Source of the DNA: Acidobacteriaceae bacterium
Lineage (GTDB): Bacteria > Acidobacteriota > Terriglobia > Terriglobales > Acidobacteriaceae
Length of the DNA: 64,000 nucleotides
Direction: 5' to 3'
Assembly (NCBI GenBank): GCA_035944135.1
Contig: DASZBM010000002.1
Span: 1,116,001-1,180,000, forward strand
In this document: piece after piece, positions 8,415 through 17,179 of the stretch
Position numbering within the stretch: the stretch's first letter is position 1
How the letters are laid out: each line of letters begins with the position of its first letter
Position numbers and translations under genes: made by a program
Notes under the pieces: model-generated
What the model saw: the letters and a program-made list of their open reading frames with translations, nothing else
What the model was told of the DNA's origin: nothing
Databases searched by the model: none

Positions 8415-8431
8415 TTGGCAACTGTTGTGCA
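8415..8431 (+). promoter_or_regulatory. candidate sigma-54 (-24/-12) promoter for the EPS export operon
   Basis: TTGGCAACTGTTGTGCA has TGGCA at -24 and TGC at -12 with the required GG-N10-GC spacing. The predicted start of transcription is close to 8442, leaving a very short leader just containing the ribosome site before the GTG at 8456. The tight leader lowers confidence. Confidence 0.38.
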
Positions 8432-8455
8432 TACAGCTCAATAAGAGAGGATTTT

Positions 8456-9142
8456 GTGAAGGTATCAATTACCACCGCTGCATCGAAAGTTAGCCGTTCC
8501 AGCTCCTTCCGCGGAGTTCTTCTGTTTCTCGGGATGCTGGGAATCGCTGCGCTGTGCGTCGCCCAGGCCGCCAAGCCCATTCTTACGCCCGCGCCGGTCC
8601 CCCCGAGCCAGACCCCTCCGACGCCAAACACCGACGCTGTCGCATCCATGCCGATCGACCCCTCCACCTATCTGATAGGGCCTGAGGATGTCCTCCAGAT
8701 CACTGTCTGGAAGGAGCAAACTCTCTCCGGCACCTTCCCGGTTCGCCCGGACGGGATGATCTCCATGGTCCTGCTCGGCGATGTGAAGGCTGCCGGTCTG
8801 ACCCCGCTGCAACTGACCGCCAACCTGACCAAGGAATACAAGAAGTACATTCAGGAACCCCTTGTAACTGTTGGAGTCCAAGCGGTTAACAGCAAGCATA
8901 TCTTCCTCGTCGGTGAAGTAGGTCGTGTGGGCCCCATCCCGCTTACACCCGGCATGACACCTTTGCAGGCAATTTCGGTTGCCGGAGGCCCGACTCCCTA
9001 TGCGCATCTAAAACGCATCTATATTTTGCGTGGGCCTCAAGGAAAGCAGGAGAAGATTCCATTCAACTACAAGGCAGCTTTGAAGGGAGACAACCCGCGA
9101 GACGTGATTCTGGAACCGAACGACACGGTTGTGGTCCCATGA
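8456..9142 (+). CDS. polysaccharide export protein (Wza/EpsE family)
   Basis: A 228-residue exported protein starting at GTG, with an AGAGAGG ribosome site. The signal peptide occupies about residues 20-37 (GVLLFLGMLGIAALCVAQA). A polysaccharide-export domain follows, with YLIGPEDVLQITVWKE and the typical VRPDGMISMVLLGDVKAAGLT, then an SLBB-type beta-grasp region (IFLVGEVGRVGPIPLTPGMT) and end DVILEPNDTVVVP. It should form or cap the outer-membrane exopolysaccharide export channel. It overlaps the next gene by four bases and leads the plus-strand EPS operon. Confidence 0.92.
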   Translation: MKVSITTAASKVSRSSSFRGVLLFLGMLGIAALCVAQAAKPILTPAPVPPSQTPPTPNTDAVASMPIDPSTYLIGPEDVLQITVWKEQTLSGTFPVRPDGMISMVLLGDVKAAGLTPLQLTANLTKEYKKYIQEPLVTVGVQAVNSKHIFLVGEVGRVGPIPLTPGMTPLQAISVAGGPTPYAHLKRIYILRGPQGKQEKIPFNYKAALKGDNPRDVILEPNDTVVVP

Positions 9143-10440
9143 GAACGATAACCACAAGTCTTCTCGCGCTCTCGATCCTCGCCCTGCCGGCCACCGGGCG
9201 GGGCCAGGCGAACACGCCTGCGCCGGTATCCAACTCGATGCCGCAGAATAACTTCGGCTTCAATCTGCCGACGCATCTGGGCACGCTCGATTACTCCGTG
9301 AGCGGATCCGAGATGCTCGAGTTCGGATCTGAGCAGGGGTCATCCGCATACGCGAGCACCGCGCTCAGCGGGAACCTCGCTTACATGTCTCCCAGCCAAA
9401 GGTTCCCGTTCAGCATGATCTACTCCGGTGGCCTTGTGTTCACCACGGTCCCGGGAAACAGCAACACGGAAACCTTTCAGGACATTGCGGTTTCCCAGGT
9501 CGCAAACTTCAAATCATGGGTCTTCGTCGTGTCGGATTCCCTTAGCTTTCTGCCCGGCTCCCCTACAACCGGACTCTCGGGATACGCCGGGGTAGGTGAT
9601 GTGGGTGTCGCTCCCGTACAGACTGGCATTGGACCCAATCAGAGCATCCTGACGAACTACTCCAACCGCATCGGTAACGGGCTGGAAGGCAGCGCTACTT
9701 GGCAGGCTACCCCCAGTCTGGACCTCGAAGCCTCCGGATCCTGGCAGGTGCTCCACTTCACCGGAAACGTAGACGCTGTGAATACCAACCAGATCTCGGC
9801 CACAGCCGGTCCGTCTTACCGGATCGATGCCCGCAATTCGGTGGGCGCCGCCGCATACTACAGCGACGTGACCTACCCGAGCTACGGCGAGTACAAGATT
9901 GAAACCGAAGGCGTGAACATTAATTACAACCGCGCCTGGACACGTAAGTTGAGCACGACCTTCAGCTTCGGTCCGGCCCGAACGCATGGCATCACCACTG
10001 CTGCGATCCCGCAGCGGTGGAACCTGGCCGGCTCGGCCCAGGTGAGCTATGCAACCCGCACGACCGGTTTCTATGGCAGCTATGACCGGTCAGTAAACGG
10101 CGGATCGGGCATCATCTTCGGCGCACTCACTGACAGCGTTGCGGTGGGGATGGAACGCCCCATCAACCGGGACTGGAACCTAGGCCTTCAGGCCACCTAC
10201 TCTCGCAGCGTCGGGCTCATTCCAGTAAACGGCCTTGTTCCAAGTTATAACTCCGTCTTCGGAGGCGCCCAGGTATCGCGACGTATCTCCGAGTCACTCT
10301 CATGTTATGGAAGCTACACGGTTGTCTGGCAGTCCGGAAAAAATCAGCCGTCAGCTCTCGGCCCCGCATTCAACGGCACGAATAACATCTTCGGCTTCGG
10401 CATCACATTCGCTCCTGCGCCGCTTCTGAGCGGCCGGTAA
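9139..10440 (+). CDS. outer-membrane beta-barrel protein of the EPS/exosortase operon
   Basis: A 433-residue protein with a signal peptide (about residues 1-22, ending GRGQA). The body is dominated by alternating hydrophobic/polar strands rich in Gly, Ser, Tyr and Asn, as in outer-membrane barrels. Examples are YASTALSGNLAYMSP, NSVGAAAYYSDVTY and ISESLSCYGSYTVVW. Its position between export protein and chain-length regulator matches the barrel proteins seen in exosortase-linked polysaccharide clusters. Start and upstream stop overlap as ATGA, so the genes are translationally coupled. The precise family could not be named from sequence; a porin-like secretion partner is the likeliest role. Confidence 0.72.
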   Translation: MRTITTSLLALSILALPATGRGQANTPAPVSNSMPQNNFGFNLPTHLGTLDYSVSGSEMLEFGSEQGSSAYASTALSGNLAYMSPSQRFPFSMIYSGGLVFTTVPGNSNTETFQDIAVSQVANFKSWVFVVSDSLSFLPGSPTTGLSGYAGVGDVGVAPVQTGIGPNQSILTNYSNRIGNGLEGSATWQATPSLDLEASGSWQVLHFTGNVDAVNTNQISATAGPSYRIDARNSVGAAAYYSDVTYPSYGEYKIETEGVNINYNRAWTRKLSTTFSFGPARTHGITTAAIPQRWNLAGSAQVSYATRTTGFYGSYDRSVNGGSGIIFGALTDSVAVGMERPINRDWNLGLQATYSRSVGLIPVNGLVPSYNSVFGGAQVSRRISESLSCYGSYTVVWQSGKNQPSALGPAFNGTNNIFGFGITFAPAPLLSGR

Positions 10441-10450
10441 GGTATTCCTT

Positions 10451-11998
10451 ATGCTTGGTCATCGCACATTAACGATAGAAGACTACCTAACCATTCTGAA
10501 GCGTCGTTGGCTCGTCATCCTCATCCCAACGGTCATCCTTCCGATTCTGGCGTTCGGCATCAGCTATCGCATGACGCCCATCTACACCTCCCAGACGCTG
10601 ATCCTCATCGAGCAGCCGAAGGTGCCGGATGACTACGTCAAGTCGGTCGTTGACGAGAGTCTCGACAACCGCCTGGCGTCGATGAAGGAACAGATTCTCA
10701 GCCGCTCGCGTCTCGAGCCGATCATCAAGCAGTACAACCTCGGCGATCCGAAGGCGGACATGGATACACGCCTCGAAAGCGTGCGTACCGCCATCGGCAT
10801 CAAGGCGATTCACTCCGATATCTCCGGCGCAGGCGGTCTACCCGGCTTCTACATCTCGTTCAAGGCCGGCGACGCACACACCGCGCAGCAGGTCTGCCGC
10901 CAGATCACCTCTCTCTTTATCACTGAGAGCGCAAAGTCCCGCGCGGCATCGGCACAGGGCACGACGGAGTTTCTGGAGGAGCAGCTCAACGACGCAAAGA
11001 GCAACCTCGATGCGCAGGATGCGAAGCTCGCCGCCTTCCAGCGCGAGAATATCGGCGCGCTGCCTGACGATCAGGATGCCAACATGAACATGCTCACCAC
11101 CCTCAACACGCAGCTCGACGCGGCCAACCAGGCGCTGGGGCAGTTACAGCAGGAGAGATCCTACCGCGAGGCGATGCTCGCCCAGCAGGGTAGCGGCCTG
11201 ATCTCGACCTCCGAGACAGGCAGCAAACCCGGGCCGGCTCAGCGCGGCGCCGCTCAGGCCACGCCCGAACAGGCGGCCGAGATGCAGAAACTGCAGGATG
11301 GGCTCGCCGACCTTCTCAATCACTACACACCTGACTATCCCGACGTTATTGCTACGAAGCGCAGGATCGCCGACCTGAAAAAGGAGATCGCGGCCAACGG
11401 TGTAGCCTCCGGACCGAACGGAGCTCCGGTCGTCGTCGAATCACCTGCCGTCCGCCAGCTCCACATGCAAATCTCTGCGATCGACGACGCGATCCAGCAG
11501 AAGCGCAAAGATCAGTCCAACATCCAGCGGCAGATCGGTATGTACCAGGGCCGTATGCAGGCGAGCCCGCTGGTCGCTGCCAAATACAAAGAGCTCAGCC
11601 GCGACTATGCGACAGCTGAAAAAGGCTACGACGACCTCCTCGCTAAGAAGAATCAGTCCCAGATGGCGACCGAGCTCGAAAACCAGCAGCAGGGAGAGCA
11701 GTTGCGCCTGATGGATGATGCCAATCTGCCCGATGAACCCACCTTCCCGAAACGCTCCATGTTCGCCCTGGGCGGACTGGCGGCCGGCCTCGCGCTGGGC
11801 GTGCTTCTCGCCGCTTATCTCGAGTATCGCGACAAGTCGCTTCGCTCGGAACGTGACGTTTGGGCCTTCACGAAACTGCCGACGCTTGGCATCATCGCGC
11901 TAAGTCCCAACGCAACCGCTTCAGCCACAAACGGCACCAGCTGGTTCAAGCGCCGTCTGAAACCAGCGAATCCGCCTCTGGCGAAAGTGGGTGGGTAG
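10451..11998 (+). CDS. polysaccharide chain-length determinant (Wzz/GumC family co-polymerase)
   Basis: A 515-residue inner-membrane protein. TM1 is at about residues 18-38 (WLVILIPTVILPILAFGISY) and TM2 at about 437-457 (FALGGLAAGLALGVLLAAY), with a long periplasmic domain between them containing coiled-coil stretches (EFLEEQLNDAKSNLDAQDAK; LHMQISAIDDAIQQKRKDQ). The Wzz signature DEPTFPKRSMFALGG precedes TM2. No kinase domain is fused; the tyrosine kinase is a separate gene downstream, the usual arrangement of exosortase-linked clusters. It would control the length of the exported polysaccharide. Confidence 0.92.
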   Translation: MLGHRTLTIEDYLTILKRRWLVILIPTVILPILAFGISYRMTPIYTSQTLILIEQPKVPDDYVKSVVDESLDNRLASMKEQILSRSRLEPIIKQYNLGDPKADMDTRLESVRTAIGIKAIHSDISGAGGLPGFYISFKAGDAHTAQQVCRQITSLFITESAKSRAASAQGTTEFLEEQLNDAKSNLDAQDAKLAAFQRENIGALPDDQDANMNMLTTLNTQLDAANQALGQLQQERSYREAMLAQQGSGLISTSETGSKPGPAQRGAAQATPEQAAEMQKLQDGLADLLNHYTPDYPDVIATKRRIADLKKEIAANGVASGPNGAPVVVESPAVRQLHMQISAIDDAIQQKRKDQSNIQRQIGMYQGRMQASPLVAAKYKELSRDYATAEKGYDDLLAKKNQSQMATELENQQQGEQLRLMDDANLPDEPTFPKRSMFALGGLAAGLALGVLLAAYLEYRDKSLRSERDVWAFTKLPTLGIIALSPNATASATNGTSWFKRRLKPANPPLAKVGG

Positions 11999-12000
11999 CC

Positions 12001-12927
12001 ATGTATAAAAAGTTCTTCAACCTTCAGAACAGTCCGTTCGGCACCAGTCCTGACCCGCGGTTCATGTACATGATGCCGCATACCCGCGAGGTCCTGGCCG
12101 GTCTGGAATACGGCATCTTTGCTCGCAAAGGCTTCACGGTCCTTACCGGCGAGGTCGGCACCGGCAAAACGACCATCCTGCGCCGCGCGCTCAGCGCGCT
12201 CAGCCAGGAGCGCGTCTATACCTCGTTCGTCTTCAATCCCCTGCTCGAGCCGCTGGACTTCCTCGAGTTCGTGCTCTCTGACTTCGGCCTCACCCCAACC
12301 TCGCGCACCAAGAGCGGAATGCTTTTGCAGCTCAACCGCTGGCTCATCGAGCGCTTCCGCATGAACGAGACCTGCGTCGTCGTCGTTGACGAAGCGCAGA
12401 ATCTCTCCTGGGAGTTGCTCGAGGAGATTCGTCTCCTCACCAACCTCGAGTCCTCGTCCGAGAAGCTGCTGCAGATCGTGCTCTCCGGTCAGCCGGAGCT
12501 CGAGGAGAAGCTCCGCCATCCGAGCGTTCGTCAGCTTCGCCAGCGCATCTTCCTCTGGTGCCGCACTCAGCCGCTCACCGCCGATCAATCGGCCGAATAC
12601 ATCGTCGAGCGGCTGCGCATCGCCGGAGCCACGCACCCCATCTTCACTCCTGAAGCCGCGAGGCTCGTCCATCAGCACAGCCGCGGCATTCCGCGCCTGA
12701 TCAACCTGATCTGCGAGCACGCTTTGATCCTCGCCTACGTTGAGCAGAGCCAGCAGGTCACGGCCGAGACCATCACCTCCGTCGCCGCGGACCTGGAGTT
12801 GGAAATGCAATCCTTTCTGATTCCTCCCAATGATGTGGTCGAGGAATCGCGTATTAGTTCCGGGCCCGGAGATCCTTCCCGCCCAATTCACTTCTTTGGT
12901 CGAACTGCGGAAAGGCAGGTCCGATGA
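12001..12927 (+). CDS. AAA ATPase, exosortase/EPS-associated (ExeA/GspA-like)
   Basis: A 308-residue cytoplasmic ATPase. The N-terminal signature MYKKFFNLQNSPFGTSPDPR is typical of ExeA/GspA-like and XrtA-associated ATPases. Walker A GEVGTGKT is at 50-57, Walker B VVVVDEAQN with Asp130-Glu131, a sensor region ends in LSGQPELEEKL, and RGIPRLINLICEHAL is near 240-255. An upstream in-frame ATG at 11860 lies inside the preceding gene and was rejected. The ATG at 12001 falls two bases after the chain-length gene's stop. It overlaps the kinase gene by four bases. It probably powers or organises EPS assembly. Confidence 0.9.
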   Translation: MYKKFFNLQNSPFGTSPDPRFMYMMPHTREVLAGLEYGIFARKGFTVLTGEVGTGKTTILRRALSALSQERVYTSFVFNPLLEPLDFLEFVLSDFGLTPTSRTKSGMLLQLNRWLIERFRMNETCVVVVDEAQNLSWELLEEIRLLTNLESSSEKLLQIVLSGQPELEEKLRHPSVRQLRQRIFLWCRTQPLTADQSAEYIVERLRIAGATHPIFTPEAARLVHQHSRGIPRLINLICEHALILAYVEQSQQVTAETITSVAADLELEMQSFLIPPNDVVEESRISSGPGDPSRPIHFFGRTAERQVR

Positions 12928-14027
12928 GTCGCATTTACGAAGCGTTACAGCGAGCTGAAGCAGAGCGCCAGGCAGAGCGCGAAGACAGCAAAGCCGCCGT
13001 ACTCACACCGGCATCGGAGGCCGAAGCTGCACCGGCTGAGCCGGCACCGCGTGCGCAATCGGTCGCTCCAGTTGGTACCAGAGCTCTCGTCGAGCGCCCC
13101 GTGGAACGCCCCGCGGTCGAGAGAATGGACACGCCCGAGCCTCAGCCGTTTATTCCGCCCGTCATCCCGCAACGGATCCCGGAACGCGTCAGCCGCCCCG
13201 TAGGCGAGCGTTTCTCCTCGCCACTAATCGAGTCTCCACCCCTGTCCGCATCTGCCGCCTTCACCGACCGTCACCCCGCGCCGCGTACGCTGTGGAGCGA
13301 GATTCGCGCCACCGACTGGCATCTCGCGATCGAGCGCTTCCCTGCTCTGGAGCAGCGTGGCGCCATGGTCGAGCAGTTCCGCAGCCTGCGCTCCCGGCTG
13401 GAAGAGTTCCGCGCGATGAACCGCCTCCAGTCGCTGCTCGTCTCCAGCGGCGTGCCGCAGGAAGGCAAGAGTTTCATCGCCTCCAACCTCGCACTCTCGC
13501 TCGCCCTCCACAAGAGCAGCAAGGTATTGCTCATCGATGGCGACATGCGCCGCTCCACGCTGCAGGAGTACTTTGGCTGCCAGGCGCACCCAGGCCTGTC
13601 GGACTATCTCTCCGGCAAATGCGAGATCGTCGATGCCATGCAGCGCCCCTCGTCCGCGAGCACGCCTTCGCGCCTCATCGCGCCGTTCCTTAGCAATCTT
13701 GTCGTTATCCCCGGAGGAAGCGTCGGCGATCGCGCCGCCGACCTCGCCGGCAGCCCGCGTTTCGAGGAGCTGCTCCGCGTCGCCAACGAGCACTTCGACT
13801 GGATCATCGTCGACTCCTCGCCCGTCATCCCCGTCTCCGACTCCGTCAGTATGGGCCGTGCCTGCGACGCTGTTCTTCTCGTCGCACGCTCCGGCATCAC
13901 CAGCTATACCGTCGCGCAGCGCGCGCAACACGAGCTCAAGGCATCCAACATCATCGGTTTTGTGCTCAACGCCGTAAAGAACCCGCCCGCTGCCGACAGT
14001 TATTACACCTACGACGCTGTGAACTAA
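12924..14027 (+). CDS. BY-type protein-tyrosine autokinase (CpsD/CapB family)
   Basis: A 367-residue cytoplasmic kinase. The first 120 residues are a Pro/Glu/Ala-rich linker. The P-loop kinase fold follows with Walker A variant SSGVPQEGKSF (about 174-184), Walker A' VLLIDGDMRR (201-210) and Walker B WIIVDSSPVIPVSD. The C-terminus carries the tyrosine cluster YYTYDAVN (Tyr360, 361, 363), the usual autophosphorylation site. Together with the separate chain-length protein it should control polymerisation and export. It starts within the last four bases of the ATPase gene. Confidence 0.92.
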   Translation: MSRIYEALQRAEAERQAEREDSKAAVLTPASEAEAAPAEPAPRAQSVAPVGTRALVERPVERPAVERMDTPEPQPFIPPVIPQRIPERVSRPVGERFSSPLIESPPLSASAAFTDRHPAPRTLWSEIRATDWHLAIERFPALEQRGAMVEQFRSLRSRLEEFRAMNRLQSLLVSSGVPQEGKSFIASNLALSLALHKSSKVLLIDGDMRRSTLQEYFGCQAHPGLSDYLSGKCEIVDAMQRPSSASTPSRLIAPFLSNLVVIPGGSVGDRAADLAGSPRFEELLRVANEHFDWIIVDSSPVIPVSDSVSMGRACDAVLLVARSGITSYTVAQRAQHELKASNIIGFVLNAVKNPPAADSYYTYDAVN

Positions 14028-14084
14028 GAGCTTTAAGCAGGACTCTGAACTAAGCTGTAAGCAAGACCCCGAAACTAATCGACC

Positions 14085-15461
14085 ATGATTCGCTTTTTGA
14101 ACGTCTACTATCCCACGCGCACGGTCATCCTCCTCCTCTGCGAGGCCCTGATCGTCGGTGGCTCTTTTATTGTCGCCTGCCTGGTTCTTTTCGGGCCTTC
14201 GACAATGAGCGTTCTCCTGACGAACCATGGCCTGCTGAAGATCGGCATCCTCACCGCACTGACGATTCTCTGCGCGTACTACTTCGACCTCTACGAACCG
14301 CAGCAGCTCTCGGCGCCGTGGGAGATCTACTTCCGCCTGCTGCTCGTCATCGGCTGCCTTTCGCTGCTGCTCTCGCTGGTCATCTTCATGTTCCCGCAGG
14401 TGGACATCGCACGCTATGTCTTCCTGCTCGGCCTCGCGCTGGTCGTCACCTTCCTCATCATGTGGCGTCGCGCCTTCGAGTGGATCAGCGGTAAAGCCAT
14501 GTTCCAGGAGCGCGTCTTCGTGCTCGGTAACGGCGCCATCGCCGCACACCTCATCGAGGCCATCCGCACTCGTAAGGAAGCCGGCATGGAGGTCATCGAG
14601 TCCACCAGCCCGCTGATCGTCTCGCCTGAAGGCACCCACTCCTACCACGACATCATCGAGCGTATCGCTACCATCAAACCGCCGATCCATCGCATCATCA
14701 TCGCCATGGAAGAGCGCCGCGGCGAGCTCCCCGTGGACGACCTGCTCGCCATGCGCATGCGTGGAGTTGAGATCGAAGAGGTCGGCAGCCTGCTCGAGCG
14801 CCTCACCGGCAAGCTGCAGCTCGAAGGCCTTCGCCCCAGCAATCTGCTCTTCTGCGAAGGCTTCAACATGAAGCAATCGCTGCAGCTCACCCAGCGGCTC
14901 GCATCCTTTGTCGTTGCGCTCATCATCCTTCTGCTCTTCGTTCCGTTCTTCCCCTTCGTCGCGCTGGCCATCAAGCTCTCATCCAGCGGCCCCATCTTCT
15001 TCTCGCAGACACGCGTCGGCCTCGATAACAAACCCTTCAAGGTGCACAAATTCCGCACCATGTTCACCGACGCCGAAGCCAAGGGCGCGCGCTGGGCCAC
15101 CAAGGACGACCCGCGCGTCACCCGCATCGGCGGCTACTTCCGCAAGACCCGCATCGACGAGATCCCGCAGCTTTGGAATGTGCTCCGCGGCGAGATGAGC
15201 TTCGTCGGCCCGCGCCCCGAGCGCCCCGAGTTCACCTCCTGGCTCGCGCAGGAGATCCCCTTCTACAACCTCCGCCACATGGTCCGTCCCGGCCTCACCG
15301 GATGGGCGCAGGTGCGCTACGGTTACGGCGCCACCCTCGCCGAGTGCCGCGAGAAGCTCGCCTACGATCTCTACTACCTCAAGCACAAATCGATGGGCCT
15401 CGACTTCCTCATCATGTTCGAGACCATCAAGACCATCGTCCGCCGCCGCGGCGCCCAGTAG
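14085..15461 (+). CDS. exopolysaccharide initiating sugar transferase (EpsB/WcaJ-like)
   Basis: A 458-residue membrane protein. There are four to five N-terminal helices (about residues 14-130), a nucleotide-binding-like middle domain (RVFVLGNGAIAAHLIEAI near 143), a further helix near 275-300, then the C-terminal bacterial sugar-transferase domain. Conserved motifs are KVHKFRTMFTDAEAKGARWA, RKTRIDEIPQLWNVLRGEMS and FVGPRPERPEF. It would transfer the first sugar-phosphate to undecaprenyl phosphate. It ends the plus-strand EPS cluster. No polymerase, flippase or further glycosyltransferase follows, so the rest of the pathway must be encoded elsewhere. Confidence 0.93.
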   Translation: MIRFLNVYYPTRTVILLLCEALIVGGSFIVACLVLFGPSTMSVLLTNHGLLKIGILTALTILCAYYFDLYEPQQLSAPWEIYFRLLLVIGCLSLLLSLVIFMFPQVDIARYVFLLGLALVVTFLIMWRRAFEWISGKAMFQERVFVLGNGAIAAHLIEAIRTRKEAGMEVIESTSPLIVSPEGTHSYHDIIERIATIKPPIHRIIIAMEERRGELPVDDLLAMRMRGVEIEEVGSLLERLTGKLQLEGLRPSNLLFCEGFNMKQSLQLTQRLASFVVALIILLLFVPFFPFVALAIKLSSSGPIFFSQTRVGLDNKPFKVHKFRTMFTDAEAKGARWATKDDPRVTRIGGYFRKTRIDEIPQLWNVLRGEMSFVGPRPERPEFTSWLAQEIPFYNLRHMVRPGLTGWAQVRYGYGATLAECREKLAYDLYYLKHKSMGLDFLIMFETIKTIVRRRGAQ

Positions 15462-15556
15462 TCCTCACAAGCCGAACCCTGACTCAATGCGATAGATTGG
15501 ATACGTCCTTCGAGACCAGTCTCCCGGCCTTCGTCCGGGTATAGGAACCTATTCGC

Positions 15557-17137
15557 ATGCGTATCGTTGCCGGAGTCGACTTCGGAACCCTCAGCACACG
15601 TGTCACCCTGCTCGACGCCGAGCGCGGCCGCCTCGGAACAGCCTCAGCCAGCTATCCCCTTCATCGCCGCCGTGACGACCCGGACTTCGCCACGCAATCC
15701 CACGCCGACCAGATGAACGCGCTCGTCGAGGCCATGAAACAGGTCCTCGCAGAAACCGGTACCTCTGGCGACCAGGTTGAGGCCATCGCCCTCGACACCA
15801 CCGGCTCCAGCGTCATCCCCGTCGACGCCAGCATGCAGCCGCTCGACGAATACTATCTCTGGTGCGATCACCGCGCCCTCCGCGAGGCCCAGCAGATCAC
15901 CGCTCTCGCGCACCAGCGCAACCTCGAAGCCATCCAGTGGTGCGGCGGCGTCTACTCGCACGAGTGGGGATGGGCCAAGCTCCTCCACTGGCTCCGCCAC
16001 AACCCTGACAAGCGCGCCAACTTCGCCTCCGTCTTCGAGCACTGCGACATGGTCGCCGCCACGCTCTGTGGGATCACCAACCCTGCCGACGTAAAACGCT
16101 CCGCCTGCGCCATGGGCCACAAGTGGCTCTGGAACCCGCGCTGGGGCGGCTACCCTCCCGAAGAATTCCTGACCGAACTCGATCCGCTCCTCGCTGGCGT
16201 GCGCGACAAGATGACCGGTGAGGTCCTCACCTCCGATCACATCGCCGGCCATCTCTCGCCCGAGTGGGCCGCCAAGCTCGGCCTCCGCGCCGGCATCCCC
16301 ATCCCCGTCGGCGCGTTTGACGCCCACTGGGACGCCATCGGCGCCGGCTGCCGCGAAGGCGACGTCGTCAACGTCGTCGGAACCTCAACCTGCATCATCG
16401 CCATGGGTCACGGCGCGAAGCTCATCCCCGGCGTTTGCGGCGTTGTCCCCGGCAGCGTGCACCCTGCGTTCACCGGCGTTGAAGCCGGCCTCTCTGCCGT
16501 CGGCGACATCTTCGAAGCCATCGCAAAACGCGCCGGCACCGACGTCCGCAAACTCTCCGAAGGCCTCGAAAACTACCGCGCCGGCCAGACCGGCCTCTTG
16601 CGTCTCTCCTGGGACAACGGCGACCGCACCGTGCTCGTCAAGAGCGAGCTCGGCGGCATCACCCTCGGCTGGAACCTCATCCACACCGCGCAGGACGAGC
16701 TCTTCGCCGCCATCGAAGGCACCGCCTTCCATACCCGCATCATCCTCGAGCGCATGGCCGAGTACGGCGTGCCCATTGAGCGCATCATCAACGCCGGCGG
16801 CATCCCGCAGAACAACGCCGTGCTCAACCAGGTCTACGCCAACGTCTTCAACAAGCCCGTACTCGTTCCCACGACGCCGCCCACCAGCATCGGCTCCGGC
16901 ATCTTCGCGCAGCTCGCCGCCGGCATCTTCCCCGACATAGAGACAGCCCAGCAGAAGATGTGCCCCAAGCACCGCATCTTCACGCCCGAACCTCGCGCGG
17001 CGGCCATCTACGACAAGCTCTACCCACTCTACCGCCGCGTCTACTTCGCCTTCGGCGATGAAGGCGTAACCAGCGCGCTCGGCGACATCCTGCGCGCCCT
17101 GCGCGACATCGCCGCCGAAGTCCGCTCGCAAGCTTAA
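15557..17137 (+). CDS. araB: ribulokinase
   Basis: A 526-residue FGGY-family carbohydrate kinase. The N-terminal ATPase motif VDFGTLSTR is at about residues 7-15, substrate-side motifs include LDTTGSSVIPVD and YYLWCDHRA, and the C-terminal half has GTSTCIIAMG and NAGGIPQNNAVLNQVYANVF. Length and motifs fit AraB, which phosphorylates L-ribulose in L-arabinose catabolism. It is followed 42 bases later by the epimerase gene araD on the same strand, supporting the assignment. An L-arabinose isomerase gene (araA) is not present in the window. Confidence 0.93.
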   Translation: MRIVAGVDFGTLSTRVTLLDAERGRLGTASASYPLHRRRDDPDFATQSHADQMNALVEAMKQVLAETGTSGDQVEAIALDTTGSSVIPVDASMQPLDEYYLWCDHRALREAQQITALAHQRNLEAIQWCGGVYSHEWGWAKLLHWLRHNPDKRANFASVFEHCDMVAATLCGITNPADVKRSACAMGHKWLWNPRWGGYPPEEFLTELDPLLAGVRDKMTGEVLTSDHIAGHLSPEWAAKLGLRAGIPIPVGAFDAHWDAIGAGCREGDVVNVVGTSTCIIAMGHGAKLIPGVCGVVPGSVHPAFTGVEAGLSAVGDIFEAIAKRAGTDVRKLSEGLENYRAGQTGLLRLSWDNGDRTVLVKSELGGITLGWNLIHTAQDELFAAIEGTAFHTRIILERMAEYGVPIERIINAGGIPQNNAVLNQVYANVFNKPVLVPTTPPTSIGSGIFAQLAAGIFPDIETAQQKMCPKHRIFTPEPRAAAIYDKLYPLYRRVYFAFGDEGVTSALGDILRALRDIAAEVRSQA

Positions 17138-17179
17138 ACTTGCCGGTATCATCGCTGCGTATAAAAACAAGGACCCGTC

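Larger units (their letters stand above)
8118..8455. other. divergent promoter region of the two exosortase/EPS operons
   Basis: This 338-base spacer separates the minus-strand exosortase operon from the plus-strand export operon. No gene was seen. It holds candidate -24/-12 elements facing both ways (listed separately) and a small inverted repeat AAGATT-gag-AATCTT at 8219-8233. A good AGAGAGG ribosome site stands six bases before the GTG at 8456. Confidence 0.6.

Noticed and set aside
13224-14876. Minus-strand ORF of 550 codons
   Set aside because: It crosses the tyrosine-kinase and sugar-transferase genes in antisense and lacks any domain.
15510-15543. Terminator after the sugar-transferase gene
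   Set aside because: The CCCGG/CCGGG stem is only five bases and is not followed by a T run.
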